DNA of 64,000 bases from Terribacillus halophilus (GCF_900162685.1 NZ_LT727828.1:1657149-1721148), one strand, 5' to 3'. Numbered from the stretch's first letter, positions 46,580-56,426 are shown. The notes: generated by a model not told the origin, from the sequence alone. Numbers and translations are program-made.

Positions 46580-46912
46580 ATGGGAACTAGAGTCAGTTAT
46601 CCAGTGGAGATAAAAATGAAGGCAGTTGAAATGCGCTTGGCAGGCGTACCTGTAAAAGAGATTTTGAACGAACTAAATATTAAGAGTAGATCGCAAGTGA
46701 AGACATGGGTCAGATGGTATAAATCTGAAGAGACGCATCGTTTTGAACAGCCAGTTGGCAAGCAGTACACCTACGGGAAAGGGCCAGCCTATTCTTCAGA
46801 AGTAGAGGAATTACAAGCTGAGAACCGATTTTTAAGGCAACAAAATGAAGTTTTAAAAAAGTACAAGGAATTGGAAAGGAAGTTGATAGAGAAACGGCAG
46901 TCGAACTTGTAG
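46580..46912 (+). CDS. IS3-family transposase OrfA
   Basis: About 110 residues. An N-terminal helix-turn-helix (YPVEIKMKAVEMRLAGVPVK, then SQVKTWVRWYKSEE) binds the terminal repeats. A C-terminal leucine-zipper-like coiled coil (LQAENRFLRQQNEVLKKYKEL) mediates multimerisation. ATG at 46580 with TTGGAGGTG about 9 bases upstream. The slip site at 46855-46861 near its end allows fusion to OrfB. Confidence 0.92.
   Translation: MGTRVSYPVEIKMKAVEMRLAGVPVKEILNELNIKSRSQVKTWVRWYKSEETHRFEQPVGKQYTYGKGPAYSSEVEELQAENRFLRQQNEVLKKYKELERKLIEKRQSNL
46855..46861 (+). other. Programmed -1 frameshift site in the IS
   Basis: A-AAA-AAG in the OrfA frame (codons AAA 46856-46858, AAG 46859-46861). After a -1 slip the frame stays open from 46861 into OrfB without a stop, giving an OrfAB fusion as known for IS150. 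Confidence 0.8.
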
Positions 46913-46929
46913 AATCACTGCATAACACA

Positions 46930-47727
46930 ATGACAATACAGGATATTTGTGTACATTTAGGTATCTCGAGAGCATCTTATTATCGCTGGAAGAACAAAGA
47001 GAAAGACGATTCGAAAGAACTACTTAAAACGCAAATTGGCATATTGTGCCGAGAACACAAGTATCGGTACGGTTACAGAAAGATTACTGCCTTACTGAGA
47101 CAGGAGCAATGCATTAACCACAAAGTCGTGCAGCGAGTAATGCAGGAGAATCAATGGCAGTGCCGGGTTAAAGTGAAGAAACGTAAGAAAACTGGACAGC
47201 CATATGCCGTCGCAGAAAATTTATTGGATCGGAACTTTCAGTCTGATCGTCCTCTTGAGAAGCTCGTAACCGACATTACATACCTGCCTTATGGTCAGAA
47301 ACTAATGTATCTTTCCAGTATAATAGATTTGTGCAATGGCGAAGTAGTGGCGTCCTCTATTGGAGATAAACAAGATACAGCTTTCGTGTTGGAGACACTC
47401 GCTCAGCTGCCACCATTGCCTGAGAACTGCATATTACACAGTGATCAGGGGTCGGTGTACACATCTTATAAGTACCAAGAAGCTGTAAAAGCAAAAGGCA
47501 TTACCATGAGTATGTCCCGAAAAGGAACGCCCGCTGATAATGCCTCTATCGAATCGTTTCATTCCATACTAAAGTCTGAAACATTCTATCTTAACAGCAT
47601 AAATCGAACTTCGACTGCCATCGTAGAACGTACTGTTGAAGAATATATTTATTATTATAACAATATTCGTATCCAAACGAAACTAAACAACCAATCACCG
47701 ATACAATATCGGCAATCGGCTGTTTGA
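46930..47727 (+). CDS. IS3-family transposase OrfB (DDE integrase)
   Basis: 265 residues from its own ATG; normally produced as part of OrfAB by -1 frameshifting at 46855-46861. An HTH_21 region (CREHKYRYGYRKITALLR) precedes the rve integrase core with D in VTDITYL, D in HSDQGSVY and E in NASIESFHS, the DD(35)E triad. No internal stop or frameshift was seen, so the transposase should be functional. Confidence 0.93.
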   Translation: MTIQDICVHLGISRASYYRWKNKEKDDSKELLKTQIGILCREHKYRYGYRKITALLRQEQCINHKVVQRVMQENQWQCRVKVKKRKKTGQPYAVAENLLDRNFQSDRPLEKLVTDITYLPYGQKLMYLSSIIDLCNGEVVASSIGDKQDTAFVLETLAQLPPLPENCILHSDQGSVYTSYKYQEAVKAKGITMSMSRKGTPADNASIESFHSILKSETFYLNSINRTSTAIVERTVEEYIYYYNNIRIQTKLNNQSPIQYRQSAV

Positions 47728-47776
47728 AGGTTTTTTGATCCCTGTCTCAGAAACGGGGGTCAGTCCCGACAGCATC

Positions 47777-47789
47777 GTTTGGATTTTTT
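47777..47789 (+). terminator. Right arm of the terminator split by the IS
   Basis: GTTTGGATTTTTT, complement of the arm at 46454-46465, followed by AAT. It now lies between the IS and the PfpI gene stop. Confidence 0.7.
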
Positions 47790-47823
47790 AATCATGGAAA
47801 ATGAATTGTGTATACTTGCTTTA

Positions 47824-48348
47824 TTATTGAGCTTGTATCACTTTAATCAGTTCACGAAGGTAATCGGGCAAGTCAGGTGGTCTGCGGCTGCTGACGATAT
47901 GTCCATCGACAATAACTGCTTCATCATGCCAAATGGCTCCGGAGTTTTTCATATCATCTTTAATGCCAGGGGTGCTGGTTACGTTTACTCCATCCAGGAT
48001 GCCGGCAGAAATGAGCACCCAGCCAGCGTGACAAATTTGGCCGATCGCTTTTTGATGCGTATGGAAATGACGCGTGATTTCTAATACACTGTCGTAACGA
48101 CGCAGCTTGTCCGGCGACCATCCGCCGGGTACGAGAAGGGCATCATACTGCTGTGGGTCTGCATCTTCAAAGGATATATCGGACGTTGCTGGAACGCCGT
48201 ATTTCCCTTTGTAGACCGTATCAGCAGCCTCACCTGCTAAATGAACCTCTGCGCCAGCTTCGCGCAATCGTAAAACCGGATACCATAACTCCAAATCTTC
48301 GAAATCATCACTTACAAAAGAAAGTATTTTCTTTCCGGAAAGTTCCAT
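47824..48348 (-). CDS. DJ-1/PfpI family protein
   Basis: 174 residues. The nucleophile Cys lies in IGQICHAGWVLISAG near residue 104, with the partner Glu near residue 17 (DDFEDLEL). The family includes deglycases, chaperones and general stress protein 18 (YfkM) in B. subtilis. GGGGTGATA precedes the ATG on the minus strand. It reads toward the IS; its terminator is the split one. Function within the family is not resolved. Confidence 0.87.
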   Translation of the reverse strand: MELSGKKILSFVSDDFEDLELWYPVLRLREAGAEVHLAGEAADTVYKGKYGVPATSDISFEDADPQQYDALLVPGGWSPDKLRRYDSVLEITRHFHTHQKAIGQICHAGWVLISAGILDGVNVTSTPGIKDDMKNSGAIWHDEAVIVDGHIVSSRRPPDLPDYLRELIKVIQAQ

Positions 48349-48414
48349 ATTATCACCCCATTCTTTTAGTCTACTCTACTTTACCAATTCACCGAGCAAG
48401 ATGCACCTGTGAGC

Positions 48415-49287
48415 TTAATCCGTTTGATATGGATTTTTTTCTGCATCAAGGGTGAATCCTTCTCCCATAACATCGTGCACTTCGCTTAAAGCGACGAAAG
48501 CATGCGGATCAACCGATGTAATGATTGCTTTCAGTCGGACAATTTCGTTTCTGGCAACGACGCAGTACAAGACATCCCGTTTTTCGCCTGTGAAACTGCC
48601 GCGGCCATCAAGTACTGTTACGCCTCTGTCCATTTGCTTAAGGATCTGATTGGCGATATCGGCACTTTTATTGGAAATGATAGTAGCTCCCCTCGCAGAG
48701 TAGGCACCTTCTTGAATAAAGTCAATTACACGTGCGCCGACAAATACGGCAACAAGCGTATACATGCCGCGAATCAAATCAAGATAAGTAAGGACCGAAG
48801 TGACGATTACGACAGCATCGAACATAAACATCGTACGTCCCATTGTCCAGCCGACATATTTATTTGCTAGGCGAGCGATAATATCAACACCGCCAGTTGT
48901 GCCTCCAAACCGAAAAATAATGCCGAGTCCGACGCCAATAAATACACCCGCTAAAAGCGATGCAATCAAGAGGTCATTTCCTAAGTCAATATGGAAGGAA
49001 TACGTCTGAAACAATCGTAGAAACACAGATACAGCAACTGTTCCGATAATGGTATATGCGAATGTTGTGCGGCCAAGGAACTTCCAGCCGATCAGAAACA
49101 GCGGAATATTCAGCACTAAATTCGTAATAGCTGGATCCCAGTCGAATTCGAAAAGCAAAATAAGTGTGATACCGGTGAATCCGCCTTCTCCAAGCTTGTT
49201 GGCAATATTAAAATGCACAATACCGAATGAAAAGATAGCCGCGCCAAGCAGGATGAACAAGATGTTCTTCAAACGCAGTTTAAACAT
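48415..49287 (-). CDS. ypjC: YitT family membrane protein (YpjC-like)
   Basis: 290 residues. Five transmembrane helices in the first 180 residues (IAGGFTGITLILLFEF-like segment near residue 35) and a C-terminal DUF2179 domain (GATIISNKSADIANQILKQM, then YCVVARNEIVRLKAII). Function unknown. AGGAGGTAAG precedes the ATG. In B. subtilis ypjC lies beside ypjD, as here, although that copy is shorter. Confidence 0.85.
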   Translation of the reverse strand: MFKLRLKNILFILLGAAIFSFGIVHFNIANKLGEGGFTGITLILLFEFDWDPAITNLVLNIPLFLIGWKFLGRTTFAYTIIGTVAVSVFLRLFQTYSFHIDLGNDLLIASLLAGVFIGVGLGIIFRFGGTTGGVDIIARLANKYVGWTMGRTMFMFDAVVIVTSVLTYLDLIRGMYTLVAVFVGARVIDFIQEGAYSARGATIISNKSADIANQILKQMDRGVTVLDGRGSFTGEKRDVLYCVVARNEIVRLKAIITSVDPHAFVALSEVHDVMGEGFTLDAEKNPYQTD

Positions 49288-49320
49288 AACTTACCTCCTA
49301 AAAGTGACAATTCCTTCTAT

Positions 49321-49349
49321 ATTATAGACAACTATGGCGAACGCTACAA
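49321..49349 (-). promoter_or_regulatory. SigA promoter of the yitT-family gene
   Basis: On the minus strand TTGTAG (49349-49344), 17-bp spacer, consensus TATAAT (49326-49321). Confidence 0.7.
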
Positions 49350-49372
49350 ATTTATCCTGCAGGTAAAAACAT

Positions 49373-49402
49373 TTGTCAAAGATGACTCATTTAAGCTAAC
49401 AT
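49373..49402 (+). promoter_or_regulatory. Possible SigA promoter of ypjD-dapB
   Basis: TTGTCA (49373-49378), 18-bp spacer, TAACAT (49397-49402), 31 bp before the ypjD start. The -10 is weak. Confidence 0.45.
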
Positions 49403-49432
49403 GGTAATGATATAGCGAAAGGAAGATCGCGC

Positions 49433-49780
49433 ATGAGTTCAACATATACAACAGAGGAAATACAAGCACGTGTTGACGCTTATATTTCCCAATTTAAAGA
49501 AGGTTATTTTTCTCCGCTCAGCATGCTTGCCCGAATGACCGAAGAGGTAGGGGAGCTGGCTCGAGAAGTAAATCATACATATGGCGAAAAGCCGAAGAAA
49601 AAAAGTGAAGCAGCTAACACTGTAACAGATGAACTCGGAGATATCATCTTTGTGCTGACATGCTTTGCTAACTCCTTGGACATTGACCTATCTGAAGCAT
49701 TTGAGAAGTCAATGTCAAAATTCGAAACAAGAGATAAAGACAGATGGACGAAGAAGACACAGGAGGATGAGTTAGAATGA
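49433..49780 (+). CDS. ypjD: MazG-like nucleotide pyrophosphohydrolase YpjD
   Basis: 115 residues of the all-alpha NTP pyrophosphohydrolase fold. Metal-binding acidic residues are in [13 protein letters not shown] (ExxE) and [10 protein letters not shown] (ExxD). It probably cleaves non-canonical nucleotides. GAAAGGAAGATC precedes the ATG, and its stop overlaps the dapB start. It begins a long overlapping gene string through birA. Confidence 0.92.
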   Translation: MSSTYTTEEIQARVDAYISQFKEGYFSPLSMLARMTEEVGELAREVNHTYGEKPKKKSEAANTVTDELGDIIFVLTCFANSLDIDLSEAFEKSMSKFETRDKDRWTKKTQEDELE

Positions 49781-50583
49781 CACAAGAGACCATTAAGATT
49801 ATCGTAGCAGGACCTAGAGGGCGAATGGGATCAGAAGCGCTGCAGCTGATAGCGCGCACAGAACACTTTGAATTAGCTGGAGCGATTGATCGCAAACACG
49901 AGGGTGAACGTATCAAAGATATCGAAGGACTTACATCCAGCGACGCGGTCATCTATACAGACGCTGCTCGCTGTTTTGCAGAAGTGGAAGCGGATGTGCT
50001 AATTGATTTGACCGTACCGGAAACAGGCTATACACATACAAAGCTTGCAATTGAACATGGTGTGCGACCGGTGGTAGGTACGTCCGGCTTCACAGATGTA
50101 CAGCTGGAAGAACTGCACACACTGAGCGAGGAGAAAGGTGTTGGAGCCATTATTGCGCCCAACTTCGCTATTGGTGCAGTGCTTATGATGCAATTTGCCA
50201 AACAAGCGGCAAAATATTTCCCGACAGTAGAGATTATCGAGAAGCATCATGATCAGAAGCTGGATGCACCGAGCGGTACAGCTGTTAAGACGGCGCAGTT
50301 AATCCAGGAAGTACGGGAGCCTGTTAAACAAGGGCATCCTGATGAGAAAGAAACACACGCAGGAGCTCGCGGTGCAGATTTCGATGGCATGCGCATCCAC
50401 AGTGTACGTCTGCCAGGCCTTGTGGCGCATCAGGAGGTGCTTTTCGGTGCACCGGGAGAGCAGTTTACGGTCAAACATGATTCCTTTAACCGCACATCGT
50501 TCATGTCTGGTGTGCAACTTGCTGTAGAACGTGTTATGAAAATGGATGTGTTAGCATACGGTTTGGAAAATATATTGGATTGA
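49777..50583 (+). CDS. dapB: 4-hydroxy-tetrahydrodipicolinate reductase
   Basis: 268 residues. NAD(P) motif [12 protein letters not shown] and the substrate motif [15 protein letters not shown] are intact. It makes tetrahydrodipicolinate for lysine, peptidoglycan and spore dipicolinate. Coupled to ypjD by ATGA and followed within 10 bp by mgsA. Confidence 0.97.
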   Translation: MTQETIKIIVAGPRGRMGSEALQLIARTEHFELAGAIDRKHEGERIKDIEGLTSSDAVIYTDAARCFAEVEADVLIDLTVPETGYTHTKLAIEHGVRPVVGTSGFTDVQLEELHTLSEEKGVGAIIAPNFAIGAVLMMQFAKQAAKYFPTVEIIEKHHDQKLDAPSGTAVKTAQLIQEVREPVKQGHPDEKETHAGARGADFDGMRIHSVRLPGLVAHQEVLFGAPGEQFTVKHDSFNRTSFMSGVQLAVERVMKMDVLAYGLENILD

Positions 50584-50593
50584 GGTGTCGACA

Positions 50594-51007
50594 TTGCATA
50601 TTGCATTAATTGCCCATGATAAGAAGAAACCAGAGATGGTCCGTTTTGCTGTTGCATACCAAGAAATGCTAAAAAAACATACACTTTATGCAACAGGAAC
50701 AACAGGAACACGTATCAAGGAAGCAACTGGTCTGCCAGTGGAGCTGTTTCAATCAGGTCCAATAGGAGGAGATCAGCAAATCGGTGCCCGCATTGCAACG
50801 AATGAAATGGATCTTGTTATTTTCTTCCGTGATCCGCTGACAGCTCAGCCGCATGAACCAGATGTGAGTGCCCTTATGCGTTTGTGTGATGTACATCGTA
50901 TTCCGCTTGCAACCAATCTGGCGGCTGCTGAGATCTTTATCCGCGGCTTGGACAGAGGCGATTTTGATTGGCGTGAAATCATCCGGGATCGCGAGCCTGA
51001 TCTATGA
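50594..51007 (+). CDS. mgsA: Methylglyoxal synthase
   Basis: 137 residues, the exact length of B. subtilis Mgs[30 protein letters not shown] (phosphate-binding) and [15 protein letters not shown] with the catalytic Asp are intact. It converts dihydroxyacetone phosphate to methylglyoxal. The TTG at 50594, 6 bases after GAGGTG, gives the family start; the GTG at 50585 lies inside that site. It overlaps bshA by 4 bp, whereas bshB1 lies between them in B. subtilis. Confidence 0.95.
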   Translation: MHIALIAHDKKKPEMVRFAVAYQEMLKKHTLYATGTTGTRIKEATGLPVELFQSGPIGGDQQIGARIATNEMDLVIFFRDPLTAQPHEPDVSALMRLCDVHRIPLATNLAAAEIFIRGLDRGDFDWREIIRDREPDL

Positions 51008-52131
51008 AAAAACTAAAAATAGGTATTACCTGTTATCCAACACTTGGGGGCTCCGGCGTTATTGCGACGGAGCTCGGTAAAAAACTTGCCAAGAAAGGGC
51101 ATGACATACATTTTATTACGTCAAGTGTCCCTTTTCGGCTTGACACATTGCTGCCTAATGTTTTCTTTCACGAGGTAGAGATGAGTCATTATCCTGTATT
51201 TCAATATCCGCCTTATGATTTAGTGCTGGCCAATAAAATGGCTGAAGTCATTGATGAAGAAGAACTTGATGTTTTGCATGTTCACTATGCTGTACCGCAC
51301 GCAATTTGCGCTATTTTGGCAAAAGCGATTGCCAAGCGTGATGTGAAGATTGTGACGACGCTGCATGGCACGGATATTACTGTGCTTGGTATTGATAATG
51401 GACTTCGCAAAATGATTGTTCATGCAATTGAAGAGAGCGATAAAGTGACTGCGGTTTCCGAGAGCCTTGTTAAGCAAACAAGAGAGATGCTTGATGTGAC
51501 AAGTCCAATTGACGTTGTCTATAATTTTATCGATGAAGCGATTTATCATCCAACCGACGTGAAGAAGATTAGGAAACAGTTTGGAATCGAGGATCATGAA
51601 AAGGTGCTCGTACATATAAGCAATTTCCGGAAGGTGAAGCGTGTACAGGATGTTGTACAGGTTTTTTCGTATGTGCAGGAAAAACTGCCTAGTAAGTTGC
51701 TGCTGATAGGAGATGGACCGGAATACTCCGATATACTTCGCGATGTACAGGAGCGAGGATTAGAGGAGAATGTTCTTTTCCTTGGTAAACAAAACAACGT
51801 AGCTGCACTTCTAAATATGGCTGATTTAATGGTGCTGCCATCTGAAAAAGAAAGCTTTGGACTTGTCTTATTAGAAGCAATGGCATGCGGAGTACCATGT
51901 ATAGCCTCGGATGTAGGCGGTATACCGGAAGTTATTCAGCATAAGAAGAATGGCTTTGTAACAAAACTTGGGGATGTGAACCAAATGGCTGCTTATGCAT
52001 TGGATTTACTGACCGATGAGAAGAAGTGGAAAAACTACTCCGAAGCAGCAATACATCACGCAGAAGAAGCTTTTCACTCGGACCATATTGTTGCACAATA
52101 CGAAGCTATTTATGAAGAGGTATTACAATGA
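51004..52131 (+). CDS. bshA: Bacillithiol glycosyltransferase BshA
   Basis: 375 residues, GT4 glycosyltransferase. [19 protein letters not shown] at the N-terminus and the C-terminal [18 protein letters not shown] motif are clear. It joins L-malate and UDP-GlcNAc in the first bacillithiol step. Start coupled to mgsA and stop to cca by ATGA. The deacetylase gene bshB1 is not adjacent, so a homolog elsewhere (for example bshB2) is needed. Confidence 0.95.
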   Translation: MKKLKIGITCYPTLGGSGVIATELGKKLAKKGHDIHFITSSVPFRLDTLLPNVFFHEVEMSHYPVFQYPPYDLVLANKMAEVIDEEELDVLHVHYAVPHAICAILAKAIAKRDVKIVTTLHGTDITVLGIDNGLRKMIVHAIEESDKVTAVSESLVKQTREMLDVTSPIDVVYNFIDEAIYHPTDVKKIRKQFGIEDHEKVLVHISNFRKVKRVQDVVQVFSYVQEKLPSKLLLIGDGPEYSDILRDVQERGLEENVLFLGKQNNVAALLNMADLMVLPSEKESFGLVLLEAMACGVPCIASDVGGIPEVIQHKKNGFVTKLGDVNQMAAYALDLLTDEKKWKNYSEAAIHHAEEAFHSDHIVAQYEAIYEEVLQ

Positions 52132-53297
52132 AGATATTTGAAAAAGCGTTTCGAGTAATGAACGAACTCGAGCTGCATGGCTATGAATCCTATCTGGTCG
52201 GCGGCGCTGTACGAGATTACTTGATCGGCAAGTCTGTCGGGGATCTGGATATTGCAACTTCTGCTAAACCGGAACAAGTCATGAAAGTTTTTGATAAAGT
52301 TATTCCAGTCGGCATTGAGCATGGAACGGTTTTAGTTCGTTTTGAAAAAGAAAGCTTTGAAATCACGACATTCCGAACAGAAGGGACCTATTCGGATTAC
52401 CGCCACCCAGATCGTGTGGAGTTCGTAACGGATATCACGGCTGACTTAGCGCGGCGCGATTATACAGTTAATGCGATTGCAATGGACAGAAATGGCCGGA
52501 TAGTAGATCCATTTTCAGGCAGAGAAGCAATCGGTAAACAGCAGCTTATTACAGTTGGTAATGCATATGATCGCTTTGAAGAAGACCCGCTGCGTATGAT
52601 GCGAGGAGTTCGATTCGTTTCCCAACTTGGCTACGAGTTAGATCAGGAAGCCCGCGAAGTGATGGAAAGCAGACGTTCGTGGCTGAACCGGATTGCTATT
52701 GAACGTATCGCAATCGAACTTGAGAAATTGTGCCGTGGCGACTATGTAAAGACAGCTGTTCGTTTACTTTTGCAAGCAAAGCTGTGGGAAGCGCTGCCGG
52801 TCTTTAACGATCATCCTGCTCTGATTGAAAAGCTGGAGCAGCGTATGCAGCCGCTCGGCGGACTAAGTGAATGGATAGCACTCTGCGCCATTTACAGCGG
52901 CATTTCTGTACAAGACTGGGTGAAACATTGGAAACTGTCCAATAGCGTCAAACAAGAGGCGCAAGCATTGTCTCACATGCTGCAAAGCGATTTGACGGCT
53001 TGGACAGTTTACCAGCTGCCGCCCCATTTAGATGCAGGATATTGCCGATTGGCAGGAATTTATAAGGAAAAAGACGTGCAAGACGATGTTGCGCGTATAA
53101 GAGCGAAACTGCCGATTCATCAGAGTGCTGACTTGGCTGTTTCAGGCGGAGATCTTGTCAGCTGGTTTCCAGACAGAAAAAAAGGCAGCTGGATTCGTGA
53201 ATTAGTCCAAGCTGCTGAAAAAGCAGTTGTGGAAAGCCGGATTCCAAATGATAAAGAACGGCTGAAGGAGTGGATGCTTCATGGATACAACGCGTAA
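52128..53297 (+). CDS. cca: CCA tRNA nucleotidyltransferase
   Basis: 389 residues, class II. Nucleotidyltransferase motif LVGGAVRDYLIGKSVGDLDIAT with the two catalytic Asp, RRDYTVNAIAMD, and EDPLRMMRGVRFVSQLG. It adds CCA to tRNA 3' ends. The end overlaps birA by 17 bp in another frame. Confidence 0.96.
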   Translation: MKIFEKAFRVMNELELHGYESYLVGGAVRDYLIGKSVGDLDIATSAKPEQVMKVFDKVIPVGIEHGTVLVRFEKESFEITTFRTEGTYSDYRHPDRVEFVTDITADLARRDYTVNAIAMDRNGRIVDPFSGREAIGKQQLITVGNAYDRFEEDPLRMMRGVRFVSQLGYELDQEAREVMESRRSWLNRIAIERIAIELEKLCRGDYVKTAVRLLLQAKLWEALPVFNDHPALIEKLEQRMQPLGGLSEWIALCAIYSGISVQDWVKHWKLSNSVKQEAQALSHMLQSDLTAWTVYQLPPHLDAGYCRLAGIYKEKDVQDDVARIRAKLPIHQSADLAVSGGDLVSWFPDRKKGSWIRELVQAAEKAVVESRIPNDKERLKEWMLHGYNA

Positions 53298-54261
53298 CCG
53301 GCTGATTAGAGTGCTGCAGGAGCATGAAGGTGTATATGTATCAGGACAATATTTGTCCGAACAGCTTGGTATCTCCAGAGCTGCTATCTGGAAGCATATG
53401 AAAGCATTAGAGGCAGATGGCTACGAGATTGATGCTGTTCCGCGCAAAGGCTATCAAGTGCGGCAGTCGCCTGACAAATTAAGCAAAAATACGCTTAACT
53501 GGCAGCTTGATACTTCTTGGATTGGGCGGAAGATTATCTTTGAAACAGAACTTGATTCCACCCAGGTATTGGCCAAAGCGCTGGCTGACCAAGGAGCTGC
53601 ACACGGAACAGTGGTTCTTGCTGATAAACAGACGAGCGGAAAGGGAACAAAGGGAAGAAGCTGGCATTCACCGGCTGGGACTGGTATTTGGATGAGTTTA
53701 ATTATCCGTCCGGATTTCGGACCGCGAGAAGCAGCACAGTTAACGTTAGCGGCAGCGGTAGCTTTAACAAGAGCTTTTCGCAAGGAAGGGATAGAAGCAG
53801 GCATTAAGTGGCCAAATGATATCTATCTAAACGAAAAGAAACTAGCTGGAATATTGACAGAGATGCAAGCAGAACAGGATTATATACATCATATCGTGCT
53901 GGGTATCGGAATTAATGTCAACCAGACAGAATCAGACCTGCCCCCCGATATTCGGGACAAAGCAACCTCCATACATATAGAGACGCAGAAAGAATGGAAA
54001 CGCCAAGAGCTTATTCATCTTATTTGGAAAGAACTTGAGAGCGTCTATGCGCTTTACACAACAGCTGGTTTTGCAAGTATTCGGGAAGAATGGATGCAGC
54101 TTGCTTCCCGTCTTGGCCGGAGAGTAAGAGTGACGACTCCTACAGCTGTTTTTGAGGCGTTATTTCAAGGAATTGGTGAAGAAGGTGAGCTGATCCTGGA
54201 AAAATCAGATGGGTTGACTCAGCGTATTTACTCTGCAGAATTAGAATGGATAGAGGAGTGA
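53281..54261 (+). CDS. birA: Biotin-[acetyl-CoA-carboxylase] ligase and biotin repressor BirA
   Basis: 326 residues. An N-terminal winged helix ([22 protein letters not shown], residues ~20-42) marks it as a bifunctional repressor. The ligase domain has [20 protein letters not shown] and [18 protein letters not shown], and a C-terminal SH3-like domain follows. It biotinylates AccB and represses biotin genes; no biotin operator was found in the window. GAAGGAGTGGATGCTTC, inside cca, precedes the ATG. Confidence 0.95.
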   Translation: MDTTRNRLIRVLQEHEGVYVSGQYLSEQLGISRAAIWKHMKALEADGYEIDAVPRKGYQVRQSPDKLSKNTLNWQLDTSWIGRKIIFETELDSTQVLAKALADQGAAHGTVVLADKQTSGKGTKGRSWHSPAGTGIWMSLIIRPDFGPREAAQLTLAAAVALTRAFRKEGIEAGIKWPNDIYLNEKKLAGILTEMQAEQDYIHHIVLGIGINVNQTESDLPPDIRDKATSIHIETQKEWKRQELIHLIWKELESVYALYTTAGFASIREEWMQLASRLGRRVRVTTPTAVFEALFQGIGEEGELILEKSDGLTQRIYSAELEWIEE

Positions 54262-54265
54262 AGCA

Positions 54266-55096
54266 ATGAAAACGAGACTTGATTTTCAAAAGATGAAAGA
54301 AACCAATGAGAAAATCACCATGGTCACTGCGTATGATTATCCGACCGCCAAGTTAGCACAACAAGCAGGAATTGACATGCTGCTTGTAGGTGATTCTTTA
54401 GGAATGGTTGTACTGGGTTATGAATCAACCATTCCTGTAACTGTAGAAGATATGATTCATCATGGCAAAGCGGTAACCCGGGGCGGCAAGGATACGTTTG
54501 TAGTCGTAGATATGCCATTTATGAGCTATCATGTATCTGTAGAAGAAACGGTACCGCAAGCACGACGGATATTCCAAGAAACAGGAGCGCAGGCGCTGAA
54601 ACTCGAAGGAGCCGACCAAGTAATTCTGAATAATATCAAGGCGCTCAGCGTCGGAGGTATACCAGTAGTTGGTCATCTTGGTTTAACACCGCAGTCCGTC
54701 CATATAATTGGCGGGTATAAGGTGCAAGGCAAGAGTGAACAAACAGCCAAACAATTACTGGAAGATGCCAGAAAGGTAGAAGCGTATGGGGCGATGGCTG
54801 TTGTATTAGAGTGTGTTCCAAAACAGCTTGCTGCGCGAATTGCAAAAGAGTTAACGATTCCAGTTATTGGTATTGGGGCTGGAGCAGAAGTCGATGGGCA
54901 AGTACTCGTTTTCCATGATATAAGCCGTTTTGGCGTTGAGCGTCTCCCTAAATTTGCAGTCAGCTATGCAGACTTAAACGAAACAGTTACAAATGTGTTT
55001 ACAACGTATCGGGAAAATGTAATAAATGGCGTTTTTCCGAATGAGGACCAAAGCTTTACAATGGATGAGGCGGCGCTGCCTAAAATAGGAGATTGA
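54266..55096 (+). CDS. panB: 3-methyl-2-oxobutanoate hydroxymethyltransferase
   Basis: 276 residues. [34 protein letters not shown] and [19 protein letters not shown] signatures. It makes ketopantoate with a tetrahydrofolate cofactor. Starts 4 bp after birA with GAGGAGTGAAGCA; panC follows after 3 bp. Confidence 0.97.
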   Translation: MKTRLDFQKMKETNEKITMVTAYDYPTAKLAQQAGIDMLLVGDSLGMVVLGYESTIPVTVEDMIHHGKAVTRGGKDTFVVVDMPFMSYHVSVEETVPQARRIFQETGAQALKLEGADQVILNNIKALSVGGIPVVGHLGLTPQSVHIIGGYKVQGKSEQTAKQLLEDARKVEAYGAMAVVLECVPKQLAARIAKELTIPVIGIGAGAEVDGQVLVFHDISRFGVERLPKFAVSYADLNETVTNVFTTYRENVINGVFPNEDQSFTMDEAALPKIGD

Positions 55097-55099
55097 GTT

Positions 55100-55969
55100 A
55101 TGAAAATCATTACAAATCTTAAAGACTTGCAGCAGGAAAGACAGACCTTGGCAAAGACAGCAAAATCAGTCGGCTACGTAGCGACTATGGGGTATCTGCA
55201 TGAAGGTCATCAAGCGTTAATGAAACGTTCGAAAGCAGAAAATGATGTTACCGTGTTAAGTATCTTTGTAAATCCGCTGCAATTCGGTGCAGGAGAAGAT
55301 TTTGAAACGTATCCGAGAGATATGGCGCGTGATCAGCAGATTGCTGCGCAGGAAGGTATTGATATTGTTTTTATGCCGGATGCATCCGCTATGTATCCAG
55401 GTAACAGTGCAATCAAACTGCACGTAACGGATCGTGCAGATGTCCTATGCGGCAAATCTCGTCCAGGACATTTTGATGGTGTTGTAACGGTCTTAGCAAA
55501 ATTATTTCACCTGATTCAGCCTGACCGGGCCTATTTTGGGTTGAAAGATGCACAGCAAGTCGCTGTTGTTCAAGCATTAGTACAGGATCTTAATTTTCCG
55601 CTGGAAGTTGTTCCGGTCGCGACCGTACGAGAAGCTGACGGACTAGCCAAAAGCAGTCGTAATGTTTATTTATCAGAGCAAGAAAGACAAGAGGCTCCAG
55701 TCATTCAGCAGGCACTGCAGCAAGCCAAAAAGCTGATTGCTGATGGTGAAAACGAAGTGGAAAATGTGATAACGCACGTAAAAGAATTTATTATCAGCAA
55801 AACAAGTGGTAGAATAGACTACGTTGAAATTTTGTCATATCCGGCGCTAAAGCCTGTTGACGATATAAGCGAGCGCATTATCATTGCAGCTGCAGTCTTT
55901 TTTGAGAAGGCCAGATTGATTGATAATCTTGTTTTGGAAGCAGACGGTTCTATGATGGACCGTTTCTAA
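55100..55969 (+). CDS. panC: Pantothenate synthetase
   Basis: 289 residues. ATP-binding VATMGYLHEGHQALM near residue 28, YFGLKDAQQVAVVQ, and SSRNVYLSEQERQEA are intact. It condenses pantoate with beta-alanine. panD follows after 16 bp, giving the usual panBCD set. Confidence 0.97.
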   Translation: MKIITNLKDLQQERQTLAKTAKSVGYVATMGYLHEGHQALMKRSKAENDVTVLSIFVNPLQFGAGEDFETYPRDMARDQQIAAQEGIDIVFMPDASAMYPGNSAIKLHVTDRADVLCGKSRPGHFDGVVTVLAKLFHLIQPDRAYFGLKDAQQVAVVQALVQDLNFPLEVVPVATVREADGLAKSSRNVYLSEQERQEAPVIQQALQQAKKLIADGENEVENVITHVKEFIISKTSGRIDYVEILSYPALKPVDDISERIIIAAAVFFEKARLIDNLVLEADGSMMDRF

Positions 55970-55985
55970 TATAGGGGGCTAGTAT

Positions 55986-56372
55986 ATGTTCCGCACGATG
56001 ATGAAAGCTAAAATTCATCGCGCCCGTGTGACGGAAGCGAACTTGCATTATGTCGGAAGTATAACAATTGATACACATATATTGGAGAAGGTAGGTATCC
56101 TTCCACATGAAAAAGTACAGATCGTGAATAATAACAATGGCGCCCGCCTTGAGACGTATGTTATTCCAGGCGAATCTGGCAGCGGTGTTATTTGTTTAAA
56201 CGGTGCTGCTGCGCGGCTGGTACAAAAAGATGATGTGGTAATTATCGTTTCCTATGCGATGCTTTCAGATGATGAGCTCATTCATTTTAAGCCGAAAATT
56301 GCGCTGATGAATGAAGATAATACAATTCAAGAGATCATCGAGGAAGAACCGCCGCTTACTGTCATGATATAA
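55986..56372 (+). CDS. panD: Aspartate 1-decarboxylase proenzyme
   Basis: 128 residues. Self-cleavage between Gly and Ser in HYVGSITID (near residues 24-25) forms the pyruvoyl group; the Lys9-Ile-His motif and Tyr58 region are conserved. It supplies beta-alanine to PanC. TATAGGGGGCTAGTAT precedes the ATG. Confidence 0.96.
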   Translation: MFRTMMKAKIHRARVTEANLHYVGSITIDTHILEKVGILPHEKVQIVNNNNGARLETYVIPGESGSGVICLNGAAARLVQKDDVVIIVSYAMLSDDELIHFKPKIALMNEDNTIQEIIEEEPPLTVMI

Positions 56373-56395
56373 GGACAGAAATAGGTAGTTTATCG

Positions 56396-56426
56396 GACTC
56401 TTATCCAGGATAAGAGTCTTTCTTTT
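56396..56426 (+). terminator. Terminator of the ypjD-panD string
   Basis: Perfect stem GACTCTTATC / GATAAGAGTC with loop CAG, then TTTCTTTTC. Confidence 0.9.

Larger units (their letters stand above)
46485..47767 (+). mobile_element. IS3-family insertion sequence, IS150 type
   Basis: 1283 bp. Terminal inverted repeats GGGACTGACCCC...CTGAGACA (left) and the complement of TGTCTCAG...GGGGTCAGTCCC (right), extending with interruptions to CTTCAA. GAC flanks both ends (46482-46484 and 47768-47770), a 3-bp target duplication. It carries two overlapping-frame ORFs, an A6G slip site and intact DDE residues, so it looks active. It sits in the loop of a terminator. Confidence 0.92.

Noticed and set aside
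48452-49327. Several plus-strand open frames opposite the YitT gene
   Set aside because: They are shadows of the minus-strand gene, which has family motifs, a promoter and a ribosome binding site.
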